64,000 bases of DNA, taken from assembly GCA_017408735.1 (NCBI GenBank), contig JAFQUB010000017.1, positions 1 to 64,000 of the forward strand, read 5' to 3'. This stretch comes from Lachnospiraceae bacterium (GTDB lineage Bacteria; Bacillota; Clostridia; Lachnospirales; Lachnospiraceae). Below, piece by piece: positions 35,542-45,109 of this stretch. A program made the translations under genes and the position numbers. Every line of letters begins with the position of its first letter. The stretch's first letter is position 1. The notes under the pieces were generated by a model. It had not been told where the DNA came from. It searched no databases and saw only the letters and a program-made list of their open reading frames with translations.

Positions 35542-36705
35542 TTATTTTTTAATATGGTCTTTTACAGCCTTGCTTACTGCTTCAGCCACACGAGGGTCAA
35601 ATGCTTCCGGTAAAATGTTTTCATCATTTAATTCGTCTTCCGGTACTAAATTTGCAAGAGCGTGAGCTGCTGCAAGTTTCATTTCTTCTGTAATCTGTGT
35701 TGCACGTCCTTCCAATGCACCTTTGAAGATACCAGGGAAAGCTACTACATTGTTTACCTGATTTGGAAAATCGGAACGTCCGGTACCAACCACTCTTGCA
35801 CCGGCAGCTTTGGCAACATCTGGCATAATTTCAGGTACCGGGTTAGCCATAGCGAACAGGATAGAATCTTTATTCATGGAGGAAACCATTTCAGCGCTTA
35901 CAATGCCCGGAGCAGAAACGCCAACAAAGATATCAGCATTCTTTAAAGCATCTGCAAGTGTTCCGGCTTCCTGATTTGGATTAGTCTGTTTGCTCATCTC
36001 TTCCTGCATCCAGTTTAAGTCAGGTGTGTTCTGGTTAATGATACCTGCTTTATCACACATGATTACGTTGGTAAAACCGTAACGAAGAAGAAGTTTTGTG
36101 ATAGCAACACCGGCGCTTCCGGCACCGTTTACAACTACTTTACAGTCTTCTTTTTTCTTTCCTGTTACCTTAAGACCGTTGATGATACCGGCTAAAACTA
36201 CGATAGCAGTACCGTGCTGGTCATCATGGAATACAGGGATGTCTAATAGTTCTTTTAATCTTTCTTCGATTTCGAAACAGCGAGGTGCTGAAATATCTTC
36301 TAAATTAATTCCGCCGAAAGCAGGTGCAATATTTACAACAGTTTTAATGATTTCTTCTGTGTCCTGAGTGTCAAGACAGATAGGAAATGCATTTACGCCG
36401 CCAAATTCCTTGAATAAAACTGCCTTACCTTCCATAACAGGCATAGCTGCTTCCGCACCGATATTTCCAAGACCAAGTACAGCACTTCCGTCAGATACAA
36501 CAGCAACTGTATTGGATTTGATTGTGTATTTATAAGCAGCTTCTTTATCTTCTGCAATTACCTTACATGGTTCTGCAACACCAGGAGTATAAGCAAGAGC
36601 TAAATCTTCTCTTGAACTTACTTTTGATTTTGCTGTAGTTTCAATTTTTCCGTTCCATTGTTCATGAAGCATAAGAGCTTTTTCGTTCGTTGTCATTTCA
36701 TTCAC
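35542..36705 (-). CDS. NAD(P)-dependent malic enzyme
   Basis: A 387-aa malic enzyme (malate to pyruvate plus CO2). Visible: [14 protein letters not shown] (Tyr proton donor), [11 protein letters not shown]-like segment ([20 protein letters not shown]), metal site [13 protein letters not shown] and FHDDQHGTA, the NAD-binding [10 protein letters not shown], and [10 protein letters not shown]. The short bacterial form is without a PTA domain. The start is ATG 36705 with GAAAGGTGA upstream. Confidence 0.95.
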   Translation of the reverse strand: MNEMTTNEKALMLHEQWNGKIETTAKSKVSSREDLALAYTPGVAEPCKVIAEDKEAAYKYTIKSNTVAVVSDGSAVLGLGNIGAEAAMPVMEGKAVLFKEFGGVNAFPICLDTQDTEEIIKTVVNIAPAFGGINLEDISAPRCFEIEERLKELLDIPVFHDDQHGTAIVVLAGIINGLKVTGKKKEDCKVVVNGAGSAGVAITKLLLRYGFTNVIMCDKAGIINQNTPDLNWMQEEMSKQTNPNQEAGTLADALKNADIFVGVSAPGIVSAEMVSSMNKDSILFAMANPVPEIMPDVAKAAGARVVGTGRSDFPNQVNNVVAFPGIFKGALEGRATQITEEMKLAAAHALANLVPEDELNDENILPEAFDPRVAEAVSKAVKDHIKK

Positions 36706-36798
36706 CTTTCGTAGCTTAAATTTAATCGAAAATCTGTTTTCAATCTATCTGTAAGTATAGCACAAAGAAAATATAGGGGCAAGATTGTAAATTATCCT

Positions 36799-36827
36799 TT
36801 GTGTTATTTGAAATCTTGTGATATACT
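36799..36827 (+). promoter_or_regulatory. Promoter of rho
   Basis: TTGTGT, 17 nt, TATACT with extended TG (TGATATACT). The leader of about 110 nt to ATG 36944 contains a small stem GTGCAT/ATGCAC. The same TGATATACT core precedes rpmE, DUF4250 and the PilZ gene. Confidence 0.55.
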
Positions 36828-36943
36828 ATAGAAAGAAATGATTCTGCGCATCGTGCATCGGTTCTGATGACCTATCCCGAAGGAGAAAATGCACAATAGA
36901 ATAGTTGATAAGTATAAAGTATAGGAGATTTAAAGGAGTAAGT

Positions 36944-38332
36944 ATGAGAGAAAAATATGAGTCATTACCATTAGCTACTTTAAAAGAATTAGCAAAAACA
37001 AGGGGTATTAAAGGGGTATCTACTATGAAGAAGTCAGAAGTAGTAGAGGCAATGTTAGAAGAAGACAAAAAAGAAGCTGCCAAGGCACCAAAGCCTGAGA
37101 AAGCAGAAGAAACTTCCACAAAGTCTACAGAAGAAAAACCACGCAAATCACAGCAGAAAATGGGAGAAGTTATTGAAGATGCCAACGAATTGGCAAGATT
37201 AGACAGTGGCCATACGGTAAAGGGAATTTTAGAAGTATTACAGGATGGTTATGGATTTATTCGTTCCGCATTAAATTATCTTCCGGGAGAACAGGACGTA
37301 TATGTAGCACCTGCACAGATTAGAAGATTTAATTTGAAAACAGGAGATATTATAGAAGGAAATACAAGAATTAAAACATCTTCTGAAAAATTCAGCGCAT
37401 TATTATATATCAAGACAATCAATGATATGAAAATCGAGGATGCCATGAAGCGTTGTACTTTTGAAGACATGGTACCGATTTTCCCAGATGAAAGACTACG
37501 TTTAGAAACATCTTCCAGTGGAATTTCCATGCGTATTATGGATATTTTATCTCCAATCGGTAAGGGACAGCGTGGTATGATTGTTTCCCCGCCAAAAGCA
37601 GGTAAGACAAGCCTTTTAAAGGAAGTGGCAAAATCAATTACACACAACAATCCTGATATGCATTTAATTATTCTTCTCATTGATGAACGTCCGGAAGAAG
37701 TTACCGATATTAAAGAAGATGTAGAAGGACCAAATGTAGAAGTAATTTATTCTACATTTGATGAATTGCCGGAACACCATAAGAGAGTATCTGAAATGGT
37801 AATCGAACGTGCAAAAAGACTGGTAGAACATAAAAAAGATGTTACCATTCTTTTAGACAGTATTACACGTTTGTCCAGAGCATACAACTTAGTAGTGCCT
37901 GCCAGCGGTAGAACTTTATCTGGTGGTCTTGACCCGGCCGCATTGTATATGCCAAAACGTATTTTTGGTGCAGCAAGAAATATGCGCGGAGGCGGAAGTC
38001 TTACTATTTTAGCAACTGCACTGGTAGATACCGGAAGCCGAATGGACGATGTTATTTACGAAGAATTCAAGGGTACCGGTAACATGGAACTTGTATTGGA
38101 CAGAAAGCTTTCTGAAAAGAGAATTTTCCCGGCTATCGATATTCCTAAATCCAGCACCAGACGAGAAGATTTGCTTCTTACTCAGGATGAACAGGAAGCA
38201 GTTTACATTATGCGTAAGGCATTGAACGGTTTGAAGTCAGACGAAGCGGTAGAATCTATCTTAAATCTGTTCGTAAAAACCAAAAACAACGAAGAATTCG
38301 TACAGATGGTAAAAAAGACAAAATTATTATAA
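36944..38332 (+). CDS. rho: Transcription termination factor Rho
   Basis: A 462-aa hexameric RNA helicase. Rho-N domain (residues 1-about 45, LATLKELAKTRGIKGVSTMKKSEVVEAML), a Lys/Glu/Ala-rich insertion (about 45-75), RNA-binding cold-shock domain (GYGFIRSALNYLPGEQDVYVAP), and ATPase with Walker A SPPKAGKTSLL and Walker B HLIILLIDERPEEV. The start is ATG 36944 after AAAGGAG; the in-frame start at 36905 is upstream of that site. Confidence 0.97.
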   Translation: MREKYESLPLATLKELAKTRGIKGVSTMKKSEVVEAMLEEDKKEAAKAPKPEKAEETSTKSTEEKPRKSQQKMGEVIEDANELARLDSGHTVKGILEVLQDGYGFIRSALNYLPGEQDVYVAPAQIRRFNLKTGDIIEGNTRIKTSSEKFSALLYIKTINDMKIEDAMKRCTFEDMVPIFPDERLRLETSSSGISMRIMDILSPIGKGQRGMIVSPPKAGKTSLLKEVAKSITHNNPDMHLIILLIDERPEEVTDIKEDVEGPNVEVIYSTFDELPEHHKRVSEMVIERAKRLVEHKKDVTILLDSITRLSRAYNLVVPASGRTLSGGLDPAALYMPKRIFGAARNMRGGGSLTILATALVDTGSRMDDVIYEEFKGTGNMELVLDRKLSEKRIFPAIDIPKSSTRREDLLLTQDEQEAVYIMRKALNGLKSDEAVESILNLFVKTKNNEEFVQMVKKTKLL

Positions 38333-38339
38333 AAATAGC

Positions 38340-38368
38340 TTGCACTTTATAAAAGTCTGTGATATACT
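38340..38368 (+). promoter_or_regulatory. Promoter of rpmE
   Basis: TTGCAC, 17 nt, TATACT with extended TG, just after the rho stop. Confidence 0.65.
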
Positions 38369-38375
38369 TAGAAAG

Positions 38376-38470
38376 CTGTTTATGAAAAAATGAAATCAAC
38401 ATAAGTTGATTTAGAGAATAGAAAGTCTGCGAAGCGTGCTTTCTATGGTAGCTATAAGAATTTGGTAAAG
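38376..38470 (+). promoter_or_regulatory. Structured 5' leader of rpmE, candidate L31 autoregulatory leader
   Basis: The leader contains AAATCAAC/GTTGATTT (around 38392-38411) and ATAGAAAG/CTTTCTAT (around 38419-38447) stems before the ribosome-binding site. L31 leaders that bind the ribosomal protein are known in several phyla; assignment here is by position and stems only. Confidence 0.4.
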
Positions 38471-38481
38471 AGGTGAAACGA

Positions 38482-38691
38482 ATGAGAGAAGGAATCCATC
38501 CAGAATATTATCAGGCAGAAGTTACTTGCAACTGTGGTAACACATTTGTTACTGGTTCTACAAAGGAAAGCATCCACGTTGAAATTTGTTCAAAGTGCCA
38601 TCCTTTCTATACAGGACAGCAGAAAGCTGCTAAGGCTCGTGGACGTATTGACCAGTTCAACAAGAAATATGGTATGGGCGAAAACAAATAA
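38482..38691 (+). CDS. rpmE: Ribosomal protein L31 (zinc-binding type)
   Basis: A 69-aa L31 with CNCG ... CSKCH zinc ligands, so the C+ (zinc-containing) form. [16 protein letters not shown] is the family N-terminus. ATG 38482 has GAGGTG upstream; ATG 38473 overlaps it. Confidence 0.97.
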   Translation: MREGIHPEYYQAEVTCNCGNTFVTGSTKESIHVEICSKCHPFYTGQQKAAKARGRIDQFNKKYGMGENK

Positions 38692-38707
38692 GTCTAACAT
38701 AAAGATA

Positions 38708-38740
38708 AGGTTGAGGTTGCATAATCTCAACCTATTTTTG
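38708..38740 (+). terminator. Terminator after rpmE
   Basis: Stem AGGTTGAG / CTCAACCT with ATTTTTG after it. Confidence 0.8.
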
Positions 38741-38808
38741 ATTAAAGACATGGAAAAGCTTAGGTAAGCGTTTACAAATAGAGAGGGAATATACGGAGGT
38801 GACATGGC

Positions 38809-40209
38809 TTGAAGTCATCAGGAATTGGCGGACAGGCAGTGATGGAAGGTATTATGATGAAAAACGGTGATACCTACGCAGTTGCTGTAAGAAAGCCGGA
38901 CAAAGAAATTGTCGTAAAAAAAGATGTACATAAGACTTTTAAAAAATGTGAGAAATTAACAAAGCTTCCTTTTATAAGAGGTGTTTTTAATTTTATAGAT
39001 TCCCTGCTACTGGGAATGAGCACTCTGACTTATTCAGCAGAGTTTTACGAAGAAGACGAGGAACCGTCTAAACTGGACAAAGCATTGGAAAAGTTTATGG
39101 GCGGTTTTGGTGAAAAGTTTATTATGGGAATGACAGTTGCCGTATCTATTATTCTGGCAGTTGGCATTTTTATGATTTTCCCATATTTTTTGGCAGAATT
39201 GTTTCAAACAATTATTGTGTCAGATATTTTGCTGGCATTGTTAGAAGGCGTCATTCGTGTGGCAATCTTGTTAGGATACATTTTCCTGATATCGAAAATA
39301 GAAGATATCCAGAGAGTTTTTATGTATCATGGAGCAGAACATAAATGTATCAACTGCATTGAACATGGTTTGGAATTAAACGTGGAAAATGTAATGAAAA
39401 GCTCCAAAGAGCATAAACGATGTGGAACCAGCTTTTTGTTAGTAGTTATGGTGGTAAGTATTATTTTCTTCCTGTTCATCAGAGTGGATTCTGCATGGTT
39501 GCGAGTAGTCTTAAGAATTCTTCTGGTACCTGTAATTGCCGGAGTATCTTATGAATTTATCCGTCTGGCAGGAAGAAGTGATAATAAAATCGTGTTGGCT
39601 TTAAGTAAGCCGGGAATGTTATTACAGCGTTTGACAACCAGTGAGCCGGATGAAAGCATGGTGGAAGTGGCTATTAAGGCCGTGGAAGCAGTGTTTGACT
39701 GGGAAGCGTATCTAGAAGAAAATAAAGAGGGATTTGTGGCTGAGAAGGCAGAGAAAGAGCCTGAGGCTGAAATGGTGTCCTCACCTAAAGTTGGAGAAAA
39801 AGCAGAAGCCACGCAGCAGGAAGAGGCTGATGTTGTTCCGGAATATTCTGCAAGAGAAACAAAAACAGAGCCAAAGAAGGGACCTGCTGACATTGTGGAA
39901 GATAATACACTTCCGGCACCAAGACTTACCGAAGTAAATGATTCAGAAAAAGGCGTAATCCATTTACAGTGGGAAAAAGTAAAAAAAGCCAGTGGTTACG
40001 TTGTTTACAGAAAAAATGCAGAAGAAGACATTTATAAGATGTATTCTGATATAAAGAAGAACACTTTCGATGATGTGGAAGTTGAACCGGATATGATTTA
40101 TTATTACAGAGTGCGTGCATTTGTTCAAAAGGGTGACAAAAAGGTTTATGGCCAGTTATCACCGATTGAATCCAACGGATACAGTTCTCGTGTGAAATCA
40201 AAATATTAG
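38809..40209 (+). CDS. DUF1385 membrane protein with C-terminal Fn3-like domain
   Basis: A 466-aa protein. Residues 1-about 300 are DUF1385 (YqhQ-like): GIGGQAVMEGIMMKNG, FMYHGAEHKCINCIEHG with conserved His/Cys, and four or five membrane helices. A Glu/Lys/Ala-rich linker (about 305-365) leads to a fibronectin type III-like domain (LPAPRLTEVN ... IHLQWEKVKKASGYVVYRK ... YYYRVRAFV). Start is TTG 38809 behind CGGAGGTGA; an ATG GCT TGA mini-ORF at 38804 overlaps it. Function unknown. It is conserved between rpmE and prmC-prfA in Firmicutes. Confidence 0.85.
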   Translation: MKSSGIGGQAVMEGIMMKNGDTYAVAVRKPDKEIVVKKDVHKTFKKCEKLTKLPFIRGVFNFIDSLLLGMSTLTYSAEFYEEDEEPSKLDKALEKFMGGFGEKFIMGMTVAVSIILAVGIFMIFPYFLAELFQTIIVSDILLALLEGVIRVAILLGYIFLISKIEDIQRVFMYHGAEHKCINCIEHGLELNVENVMKSSKEHKRCGTSFLLVVMVVSIIFFLFIRVDSAWLRVVLRILLVPVIAGVSYEFIRLAGRSDNKIVLALSKPGMLLQRLTTSEPDESMVEVAIKAVEAVFDWEAYLEENKEGFVAEKAEKEPEAEMVSSPKVGEKAEATQQEEADVVPEYSARETKTEPKKGPADIVEDNTLPAPRLTEVNDSEKGVIHLQWEKVKKASGYVVYRKNAEEDIYKMYSDIKKNTFDDVEVEPDMIYYYRVRAFVQKGDKKVYGQLSPIESNGYSSRVKSKY

Positions 40210-40217
40210 GTGGCTGT

Positions 40218-41051
40218 ATGAATCTGAATGATTTAAATGAAAAAATTATTTCTATATTAAAAGAGGAAGAAATAAAAGAAGCAGAACTGGAAGCTTTCTA
40301 TATTATTGAAGCGGTGATGAAGTTATCCCGACCTATGTTTTTTATAAAAAAAAGAGATGAAGTGTCAGAGCAGGATGTAAGTAGCTGTCTTGCCATCGCC
40401 CAAAAGCGAAGTGAGCATATGCCGCTACAGTATATTCTGGGAACACAGGAATTTATGGGCCTTTCATTTAAGGTGACACCGGATGTTCTGATTCCAAGAC
40501 AGGACACGGAAGGTCTTGTGGAGGAAGTGTTAAAGCAGGTAAAACCCGGAATTAAAGTGCTTGATATGTGTACCGGTTCCGGATGTATTGCAGTAAGTGT
40601 TGCGAAATTTGCACCCAATGTTCAGGTAAGTGCTGCTGACATTTCACCGAAAGCATTGGAAGTAGCAAAGGAAAACGCTGCCACAAATCAGGTGCAGATA
40701 AATTTTATAGAAAGTGATATGTTTACAGAAATCAGGGAAAAGTATGATATGATTATATCCAATCCCCCTTATATCAAAAGTCAGGTTGTTACAACGCTGA
40801 TGCCGGAAGTTAGGGATTACGAACCACATCTTGCATTAGATGGAAAAGAAGATGGTTTGTTTTTCTACCGAAAGCTTGCAAAAGAGTCAGGAAATTTCCT
40901 GACACCGGGTGGCATGCTGTGTTTAGAAATCGGTTATGACCAAGGAGCGGAAGTGGCACAACTGTTAAAACAGCAGGGATTTATACAAGTGAGAGTAGAG
41001 CAGGATTTATGTGGACTTGACCGGAATGTATATGGAAAATTACCGGAGTAG
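40218..41051 (+). CDS. prmC: Release factor glutamine methyltransferase
   Basis: A 277-aa HemK-family enzyme that methylates the Gln of the GGQ motif of release factors. It has an N-terminal helical domain, then DVLIPRQDTEGLVE, SAM motif VLDMCTGSGCIAVS and catalytic NPPY. It lies directly before prfA, its substrate gene. Confidence 0.96.
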   Translation: MNLNDLNEKIISILKEEEIKEAELEAFYIIEAVMKLSRPMFFIKKRDEVSEQDVSSCLAIAQKRSEHMPLQYILGTQEFMGLSFKVTPDVLIPRQDTEGLVEEVLKQVKPGIKVLDMCTGSGCIAVSVAKFAPNVQVSAADISPKALEVAKENAATNQVQINFIESDMFTEIREKYDMIISNPPYIKSQVVTTLMPEVRDYEPHLALDGKEDGLFFYRKLAKESGNFLTPGGMLCLEIGYDQGAEVAQLLKQQGFIQVRVEQDLCGLDRNVYGKLPE

Positions 41052-41090
41052 AAGAATACGTTAGATAGTTTTTAAATTAGGAGGAATATC

Positions 41091-42164
41091 ATGTTTGACA
41101 GATTAGAGGATTTATTAGTTCGATTTGAAGAATTGATGAGCGAATTAAGTGAACCGGATGTAGCCGGAAATCAGGAACGTTTCCGTAAGTTGATGAAGGA
41201 ACAAAACGACCTGACACCAATCGTAGAAGCTTATAAAGAATATAAGGCTGCAAAGCAGAATATTGAAGACAGTCTGGCAATGCTTGATGAAGAAAGCGAT
41301 GAAGAATTAAGAGAGCTTGCTAAGGAAGAATTAAACGATTCTAAAGCAAGAGTAGAAGAGCTGGAACATGAGTTGAAGATTCTTCTTCTTCCAAAAGACC
41401 CGAATGATGATAAAAACGTTATCGTAGAAATTCGTGCCGGTGCGGGCGGTGATGAAGCGGCATTGTTTGCAGCAGAAGTTTACCGTATGTATATACATTA
41501 CGCAGAAAGTCACCGTTGGAAAGTAGAAACCATGGAATACGAAGAAATCGGTATTGGTGGTATGAAGAACGTAACCTTTATGATTTCTGGTCAGGGTGCA
41601 TATTCCAAGATGAAATATGAATCCGGTGTACACCGTGTACAGCGTGTTCCGGAAACAGAATCCGGCGGACGTATTCACACATCTACAATTACGGTTGCGG
41701 TTATGCCGGAAGCGGAAGAAGTAGACATCAAAATCGATGAAAAAGATATTCGTATTGACGTAATGCGTGCCTCCGGTAACGGTGGACAGTGTGTCAACAC
41801 CACAGACTCTGCGGTACGACTGACTCACTACCCAACAGGTATTGTGATTTACAGCCAGACCGAAAAATCCCAGTTACAGAATAAGGAAAAAGCGTTCGCC
41901 CTGTTGCGTGCTAAATTGTACGATATCGAATGCCAGAAAGCCCATGATGCAGAAGCAGAAGCGAGAAGAAGCCAGATTGGTACCGGCGACCGTTCTGAAA
42001 AGATTAGAACCTATAACTTCCCACAGGGACGTGTAACCGACCATAGAATCGGACTTACGCTGTATAAGTTGGATAAGATTATGAACGGGGATATTCAGGA
42101 GATTATTGATGCTTGTGTTGCGGCGGATCAGGCGGCGAAGTTGGCGAATATGCAGGAGAACTAG
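41091..42164 (+). CDS. prfA: Peptide chain release factor 1
   Basis: A 357-aa RF1 recognising UAA and UAG. GGQ loop in [11 protein letters not shown]; the codon-recognition region includes the PxT-type motif area ([18 protein letters not shown]). The C-terminus [18 protein letters not shown] is repeated as a fragment 588 bp downstream (42702-42752). Confidence 0.97.
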   Translation: MFDRLEDLLVRFEELMSELSEPDVAGNQERFRKLMKEQNDLTPIVEAYKEYKAAKQNIEDSLAMLDEESDEELRELAKEELNDSKARVEELEHELKILLLPKDPNDDKNVIVEIRAGAGGDEAALFAAEVYRMYIHYAESHRWKVETMEYEEIGIGGMKNVTFMISGQGAYSKMKYESGVHRVQRVPETESGGRIHTSTITVAVMPEAEEVDIKIDEKDIRIDVMRASGNGGQCVNTTDSAVRLTHYPTGIVIYSQTEKSQLQNKEKAFALLRAKLYDIECQKAHDAEAEARRSQIGTGDRSEKIRTYNFPQGRVTDHRIGLTLYKLDKIMNGDIQEIIDACVAADQAAKLANMQEN

Positions 42165-42207
42165 GGGGGATTGGTCTATTGAATACAAATTGTAAGAGGT
42201 AAGGCTA

Positions 42208-42627
42208 ATGCTAGAAATTAGATATGTTCAATCAGAAGATAAAGAGTTTTGGTATAGTCTTGATAAGCACCTGCCAGAACAAGAATTTGATAATAAAGTT
42301 AGAGATAAAAGAGGATACGTTTTATTAGATGATAATAAACCAATAGGATTGTTGAGATATAATCTTTTTTGGGATAATACGCCATTTTGTACAATGTTAT
42401 TTGTTGATTGGAATTATCACGGAAAAGGTTATGGAAAGAAACTTATGGAACATTGGGAAAATGATGTGAAATCACAAGGATATGGTATGCTTTTGACATC
42501 TACACAGGTTGATGAAGAAGCACAGCATTTTTATAGAAAATTAGGATATAAAGATTGTGGTGGTTTTGTTATAGATGTTCCAGGGTATGAGCAACCAATG
42601 GAGATGTTCTTGATTAAAGGAATTTAG
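42208..42627 (+). CDS. GNAT-family N-acetyltransferase
   Basis: A 139-aa acetyltransferase: GYVLLDDNKPIGLLRY (beta strands 2-4), acetyl-CoA loop NYHGKGYGKKLM, and AQHFYRKLGYKDCGG. The substrate is unknown. It lies between the real prfA end and a duplicate of that end, so it appears to be an acquired cassette. Confidence 0.85.
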   Translation: MLEIRYVQSEDKEFWYSLDKHLPEQEFDNKVRDKRGYVLLDDNKPIGLLRYNLFWDNTPFCTMLFVDWNYHGKGYGKKLMEHWENDVKSQGYGMLLTSTQVDEEAQHFYRKLGYKDCGGFVIDVPGYEQPMEMFLIKGI

Positions 42628-42701
42628 CAAATTCCAATTTGTAAGACGAGGAAAAATTTTTCATTGCATTCATGAGTATTTATGCTATTAAGTAATGTAT
42701 G

Positions 42702-42752
42702 TGCATTGCACCCGACCAGGCGGCTAAGTTGGCGAATATGCAGGAAGACTAG
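42702..42752 (+). pseudogene. Duplicated 3' end of prfA
   Basis: 17 codons reading [16 protein letters not shown]-stop, aligned to [16 protein letters not shown]-stop at 42114-42164, with mostly silent differences. It has no start. It is followed after about 60 nt by the probable original prfA terminator. Confidence 0.85.
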
Positions 42753-42810
42753 GAGAGATATTCCCAGTTTTGGTGTGAGATTGAAAATGAAGATTTGAGA
42801 TGCAAAAATA

Positions 42811-42855
42811 AAGTGCTCTATATCAGTTTATGTGGCTGATGTAGGGCATTTTTTG
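42811..42855 (+). terminator. Terminator beyond the duplicated prfA end
   Basis: A stem of about 14 bp with several G-T pairs (GTGCTCTATATCAG with CTGATGTAGGGCAT) followed by TTTTTT. Confidence 0.7.
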
Positions 42856-42893
42856 TGTGGAGAGGAAGGCGGATATGTATCTTTTGTTTTCTA

Positions 42894-42946
42894 TTGACAA
42901 AGAATAGGTAATGTGTTACCTTATATAAAGTAATATATTACCTATT
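42894..42946 (+). promoter_or_regulatory. Promoter region and operators of the MarR gene
   Basis: TTGACA at 42894. Two palindromes built on GGTAAT follow: GGTAA, 4 nt, TTACC (42907-42920) and GTAATATATTAC (42930-42941). An outer 10-bp inverted repeat AATAGGTAAT/ATTACCTATT spans both. No good -10 at standard spacing was found. MarR autoregulation is likely. Confidence 0.6.
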
Positions 42947-42956
42947 GGAGGAGAAA

Positions 42957-43430
42957 ATGAATATTAAAGAAGTTATCAATAGTAATAAAGTAGATTTTAC
43001 AGGAATTGAATTATCATATTTTCTGCTCGGATTATTAAGTGCATTTGAGAATAGATTTCAGGCAGTGGCAGATAGTACAATGAAAGAGATTAGTTGGAAA
43101 CAGTTTTTTGCTATTATATGCGTTAACTTGTGTAAAGACAAACCAACAGTGAAAGAATTGGCAGAGATAATGGGTAGCTCTCATCAGAATGTAAAACAGA
43201 TTTTGTTAAAATTGGAAAACAAAGGGTTTGTTGATATTACTGTAGATGAGAACGATAAAAGAAAGCAACGTATTGAACTTACTGAATATTGTAGAGACTT
43301 CTGTGCGAAGAACAATGAAATGAGTGCAAACATCATGAAAAAAATGTTTGAAGGTATATCAGACGAACAACTGCAGATGACAATACAGACCATTATACAA
43401 ATGGAAGATAATTTAAAGCGTCAGTTTTAG
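42957..43430 (+). CDS. MarR-family regulator
   Basis: A 157-aa winged-helix repressor: KDKPTVKELAEIMGSSHQNVKQILLKLENKGFVDI is the DNA-binding helix pair and DENDKRKQRIELTEY the wing. ATG 42957 follows GGAGGAG. It is co-directional with a flavodoxin gene 37 nt downstream. Confidence 0.88.
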   Translation: MNIKEVINSNKVDFTGIELSYFLLGLLSAFENRFQAVADSTMKEISWKQFFAIICVNLCKDKPTVKELAEIMGSSHQNVKQILLKLENKGFVDITVDENDKRKQRIELTEYCRDFCAKNNEMSANIMKKMFEGISDEQLQMTIQTIIQMEDNLKRQF

Positions 43431-43467
43431 TTATGGGGATAATAAAAGATAGATGGAGGATAAAAAG

Positions 43468-44001
43468 ATGGAAAAAGATATTGTAGTTATTTATAATTCA
43501 CAGACTGGATTTACGAAGAGATATGCCCAGTGGATTAGTGAAGCACTGGAGTGCACATGTGTGGAATTTAACGAAGCTAATAAGTTGGATTTTGATAAGT
43601 ACACAACGATTATATTTGGTGGGTGGGCTTGTGCAGGGAGCGTAAGCAAATTAAAGTGGTTCAAAAAAAATATGAAAAAGTGGAATAACAAAAAATTGGC
43701 AGTTTATTGCGTCGGAGGTAGTCCGATAGAGAATCCGGAAGTAGAAACGGCTATGAAAAATTGCCTCAGTGCGGAAGAACATAAAAATGCAAGAATTTTT
43801 TATTGCCCGGGTGGATTTAATTATGAGAAAATGTCTGCATCTTCGAAGCTCATGATGAAGATGTTTATAAGTGCATTGAAAGCGAAAAAGGATAAAACAG
43901 AAGAAGAGAAGATTATGATAGAAATGATTTCAAAATCCTATGATATTTCTAGCAAGAAATACATCGAACCTATTGTAGAGTGGGCGAAAGAAGTAAAGTA
44001 G
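43468..44001 (+). CDS. Flavodoxin-domain protein
   Basis: A 177-aa protein with an FMN-binding loop (VVIYNSQTGFTKRYA) and the flavodoxin core (TTIIFGGWACAGSVSKLKWF), similar to HemG-like flavodoxin domain proteins. It is probably an FMN electron carrier or quinone reductase, controlled by the MarR gene. ATG 43468 follows GGAGG. Confidence 0.8.
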   Translation: MEKDIVVIYNSQTGFTKRYAQWISEALECTCVEFNEANKLDFDKYTTIIFGGWACAGSVSKLKWFKKNMKKWNNKKLAVYCVGGSPIENPEVETAMKNCLSAEEHKNARIFYCPGGFNYEKMSASSKLMMKMFISALKAKKDKTEEEKIMIEMISKSYDISSKKYIEPIVEWAKEVK

Positions 44002-44036
44002 TAATTACGTATTGAAGAATATGGAGTAAAATTAAA

Positions 44037-44666
44037 ATGATTCACAGAGAGGACATGTTGGAACTAACGAGACGCATGAACCCAAGCAGAAACTGTTTCG
44101 ACAGAATCGCAGGGGCGTACATAAATGATATGGGAGAGATGGATGAGAGTTTCAATATCCATTTCGGGAAACTTTCAACCTCTGAAAAAACAAGGAATTT
44201 AGAATTGGCGAAAGCCATCCCTTTTTCAAAAACCAATATACAGCTAAAAGAATATACTTTCCCAGAGACTGTCAAAGGAAAAGACAGCATGTGGCAGCTT
44301 CTTCAGGCAATGTTACAATGTGGCTTGAAAAATGATGCACTGATGGAAATCTTCTATGAACAGATTGCAGACGGATATCCTGTGGATTATAAATTCGCGG
44401 TATTTGTGTTTCATGGCGTATATGATGTGCCGTTAAAGGGGAAAGACAAGGAAAATTTATGGGAATCAGAGGAAGTGTATGATTTTGTAATCTGCACGGT
44501 CAGTCCTATGGAGGGGGAATATGAGCCGGCAGAACCAGTCTTTGGATTTTTGTATCCTGCATTTTCTGATAGAAGTGCAGACAAAGAGAAAATAGATATT
44601 TTTCATGCAGATTCTGAAAAACAGGAGGAGGGGCTTATGTATAAATTATTTGGAAAAAGAAAGTAG
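44037..44666 (+). CDS. DUF4317 family protein
   Basis: A 209-aa protein resembling DUF4317 (REDMLELTRRMNPSRNCFDRIAGAYI; YPVDYKFAVFVFHGVYDVP; CTVSPMEGEYEPAEPVFGFLYPAFSDRSADKEKIDIFH). It has an unknown role and no membrane segment. The following small gene starts 4 nt after its stop. Confidence 0.8.
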   Translation: MIHREDMLELTRRMNPSRNCFDRIAGAYINDMGEMDESFNIHFGKLSTSEKTRNLELAKAIPFSKTNIQLKEYTFPETVKGKDSMWQLLQAMLQCGLKNDALMEIFYEQIADGYPVDYKFAVFVFHGVYDVPLKGKDKENLWESEEVYDFVICTVSPMEGEYEPAEPVFGFLYPAFSDRSADKEKIDIFHADSEKQEEGLMYKLFGKRK

Positions 44667-44670
44667 TGAA

Positions 44671-44925
44671 ATGATGGAATACATAAAAGCAACTTCAAAA
44701 GACGAAGAACAAATATGTCAAATGTATGAAAAAAGAGGTTATCGCACAATAAAGTTTGACCAGTGGACTGTGGCAAATGATGTGATTCTGGTATATGGAA
44801 TCATGGAAAAAGCATTGTCTGCTTCGAATACCTCAATTTGTTATGAAGGAAAATATTTTATTCCCAAAATGAATACCGAAAATGGAGATAAGTGGAAAGG
44901 GGCTTCTATCTTAATTGAGCAATAG
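44671..44925 (+). CDS. Small hypothetical protein
   Basis: 84 aa (MMEYIKATSKDEEQICQMYEKRGYRTIKFDQWTV...), coupled to the DUF4317 gene. No domain recognised. Either ATG 44671 or 44674 is the start. Confidence 0.6.
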   Translation: MMEYIKATSKDEEQICQMYEKRGYRTIKFDQWTVANDVILVYGIMEKALSASNTSICYEGKYFIPKMNTENGDKWKGASILIEQ

Positions 44926-44940
44926 TTGAAAGCATTTTGA

Positions 44941-44977
44941 GAAAAGGCAAAACCCATTACATCGGTTTTGCCTTTTC
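44941..44977. terminator. Bidirectional terminator, shared by convergent genes
   Basis: A perfect 14-bp stem GAAAAGGCAAAACC / GGTTTTGCCTTTTC with a 9-nt loop. It includes the last codons and stop of the minus-strand 50-aa gene. Confidence 0.85.
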
Positions 44978-45109
44978 TTTTCCAGACTTTGCCTTACCCT
45001 GAATTTCCGGCACGGGAGGAACATCATTTTTGGGAATATGTGTTTTGTGATTACTCTCAGTACCGTGAGGAGCTTTCGGGTCAGGACGTCGCATACCAGC
45101 CTTTGCCAT
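44957..45109 (-). CDS. Conserved-looking 50-aa basic protein
   Basis: MAKAGMRRPDPKAPHGTESN... ending GKEKAKPM: a Pro/Lys-rich, probably disordered peptide. It is supported by an excellent GGAGGTGAT site 6 nt before ATG 45109, and I recall similar short proteins in Clostridia. It is too short for the usual length cutoff, and its tail codons form part of the terminator stem. Function unknown. The 272 bases to its right (45110-45381) hold only a promoter for the PilZ gene (TGATATACT at 45323). Confidence 0.65.
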   Translation of the reverse strand: MAKAGMRRPDPKAPHGTESNHKTHIPKNDVPPVPEIQGKAKSGKEKAKPM

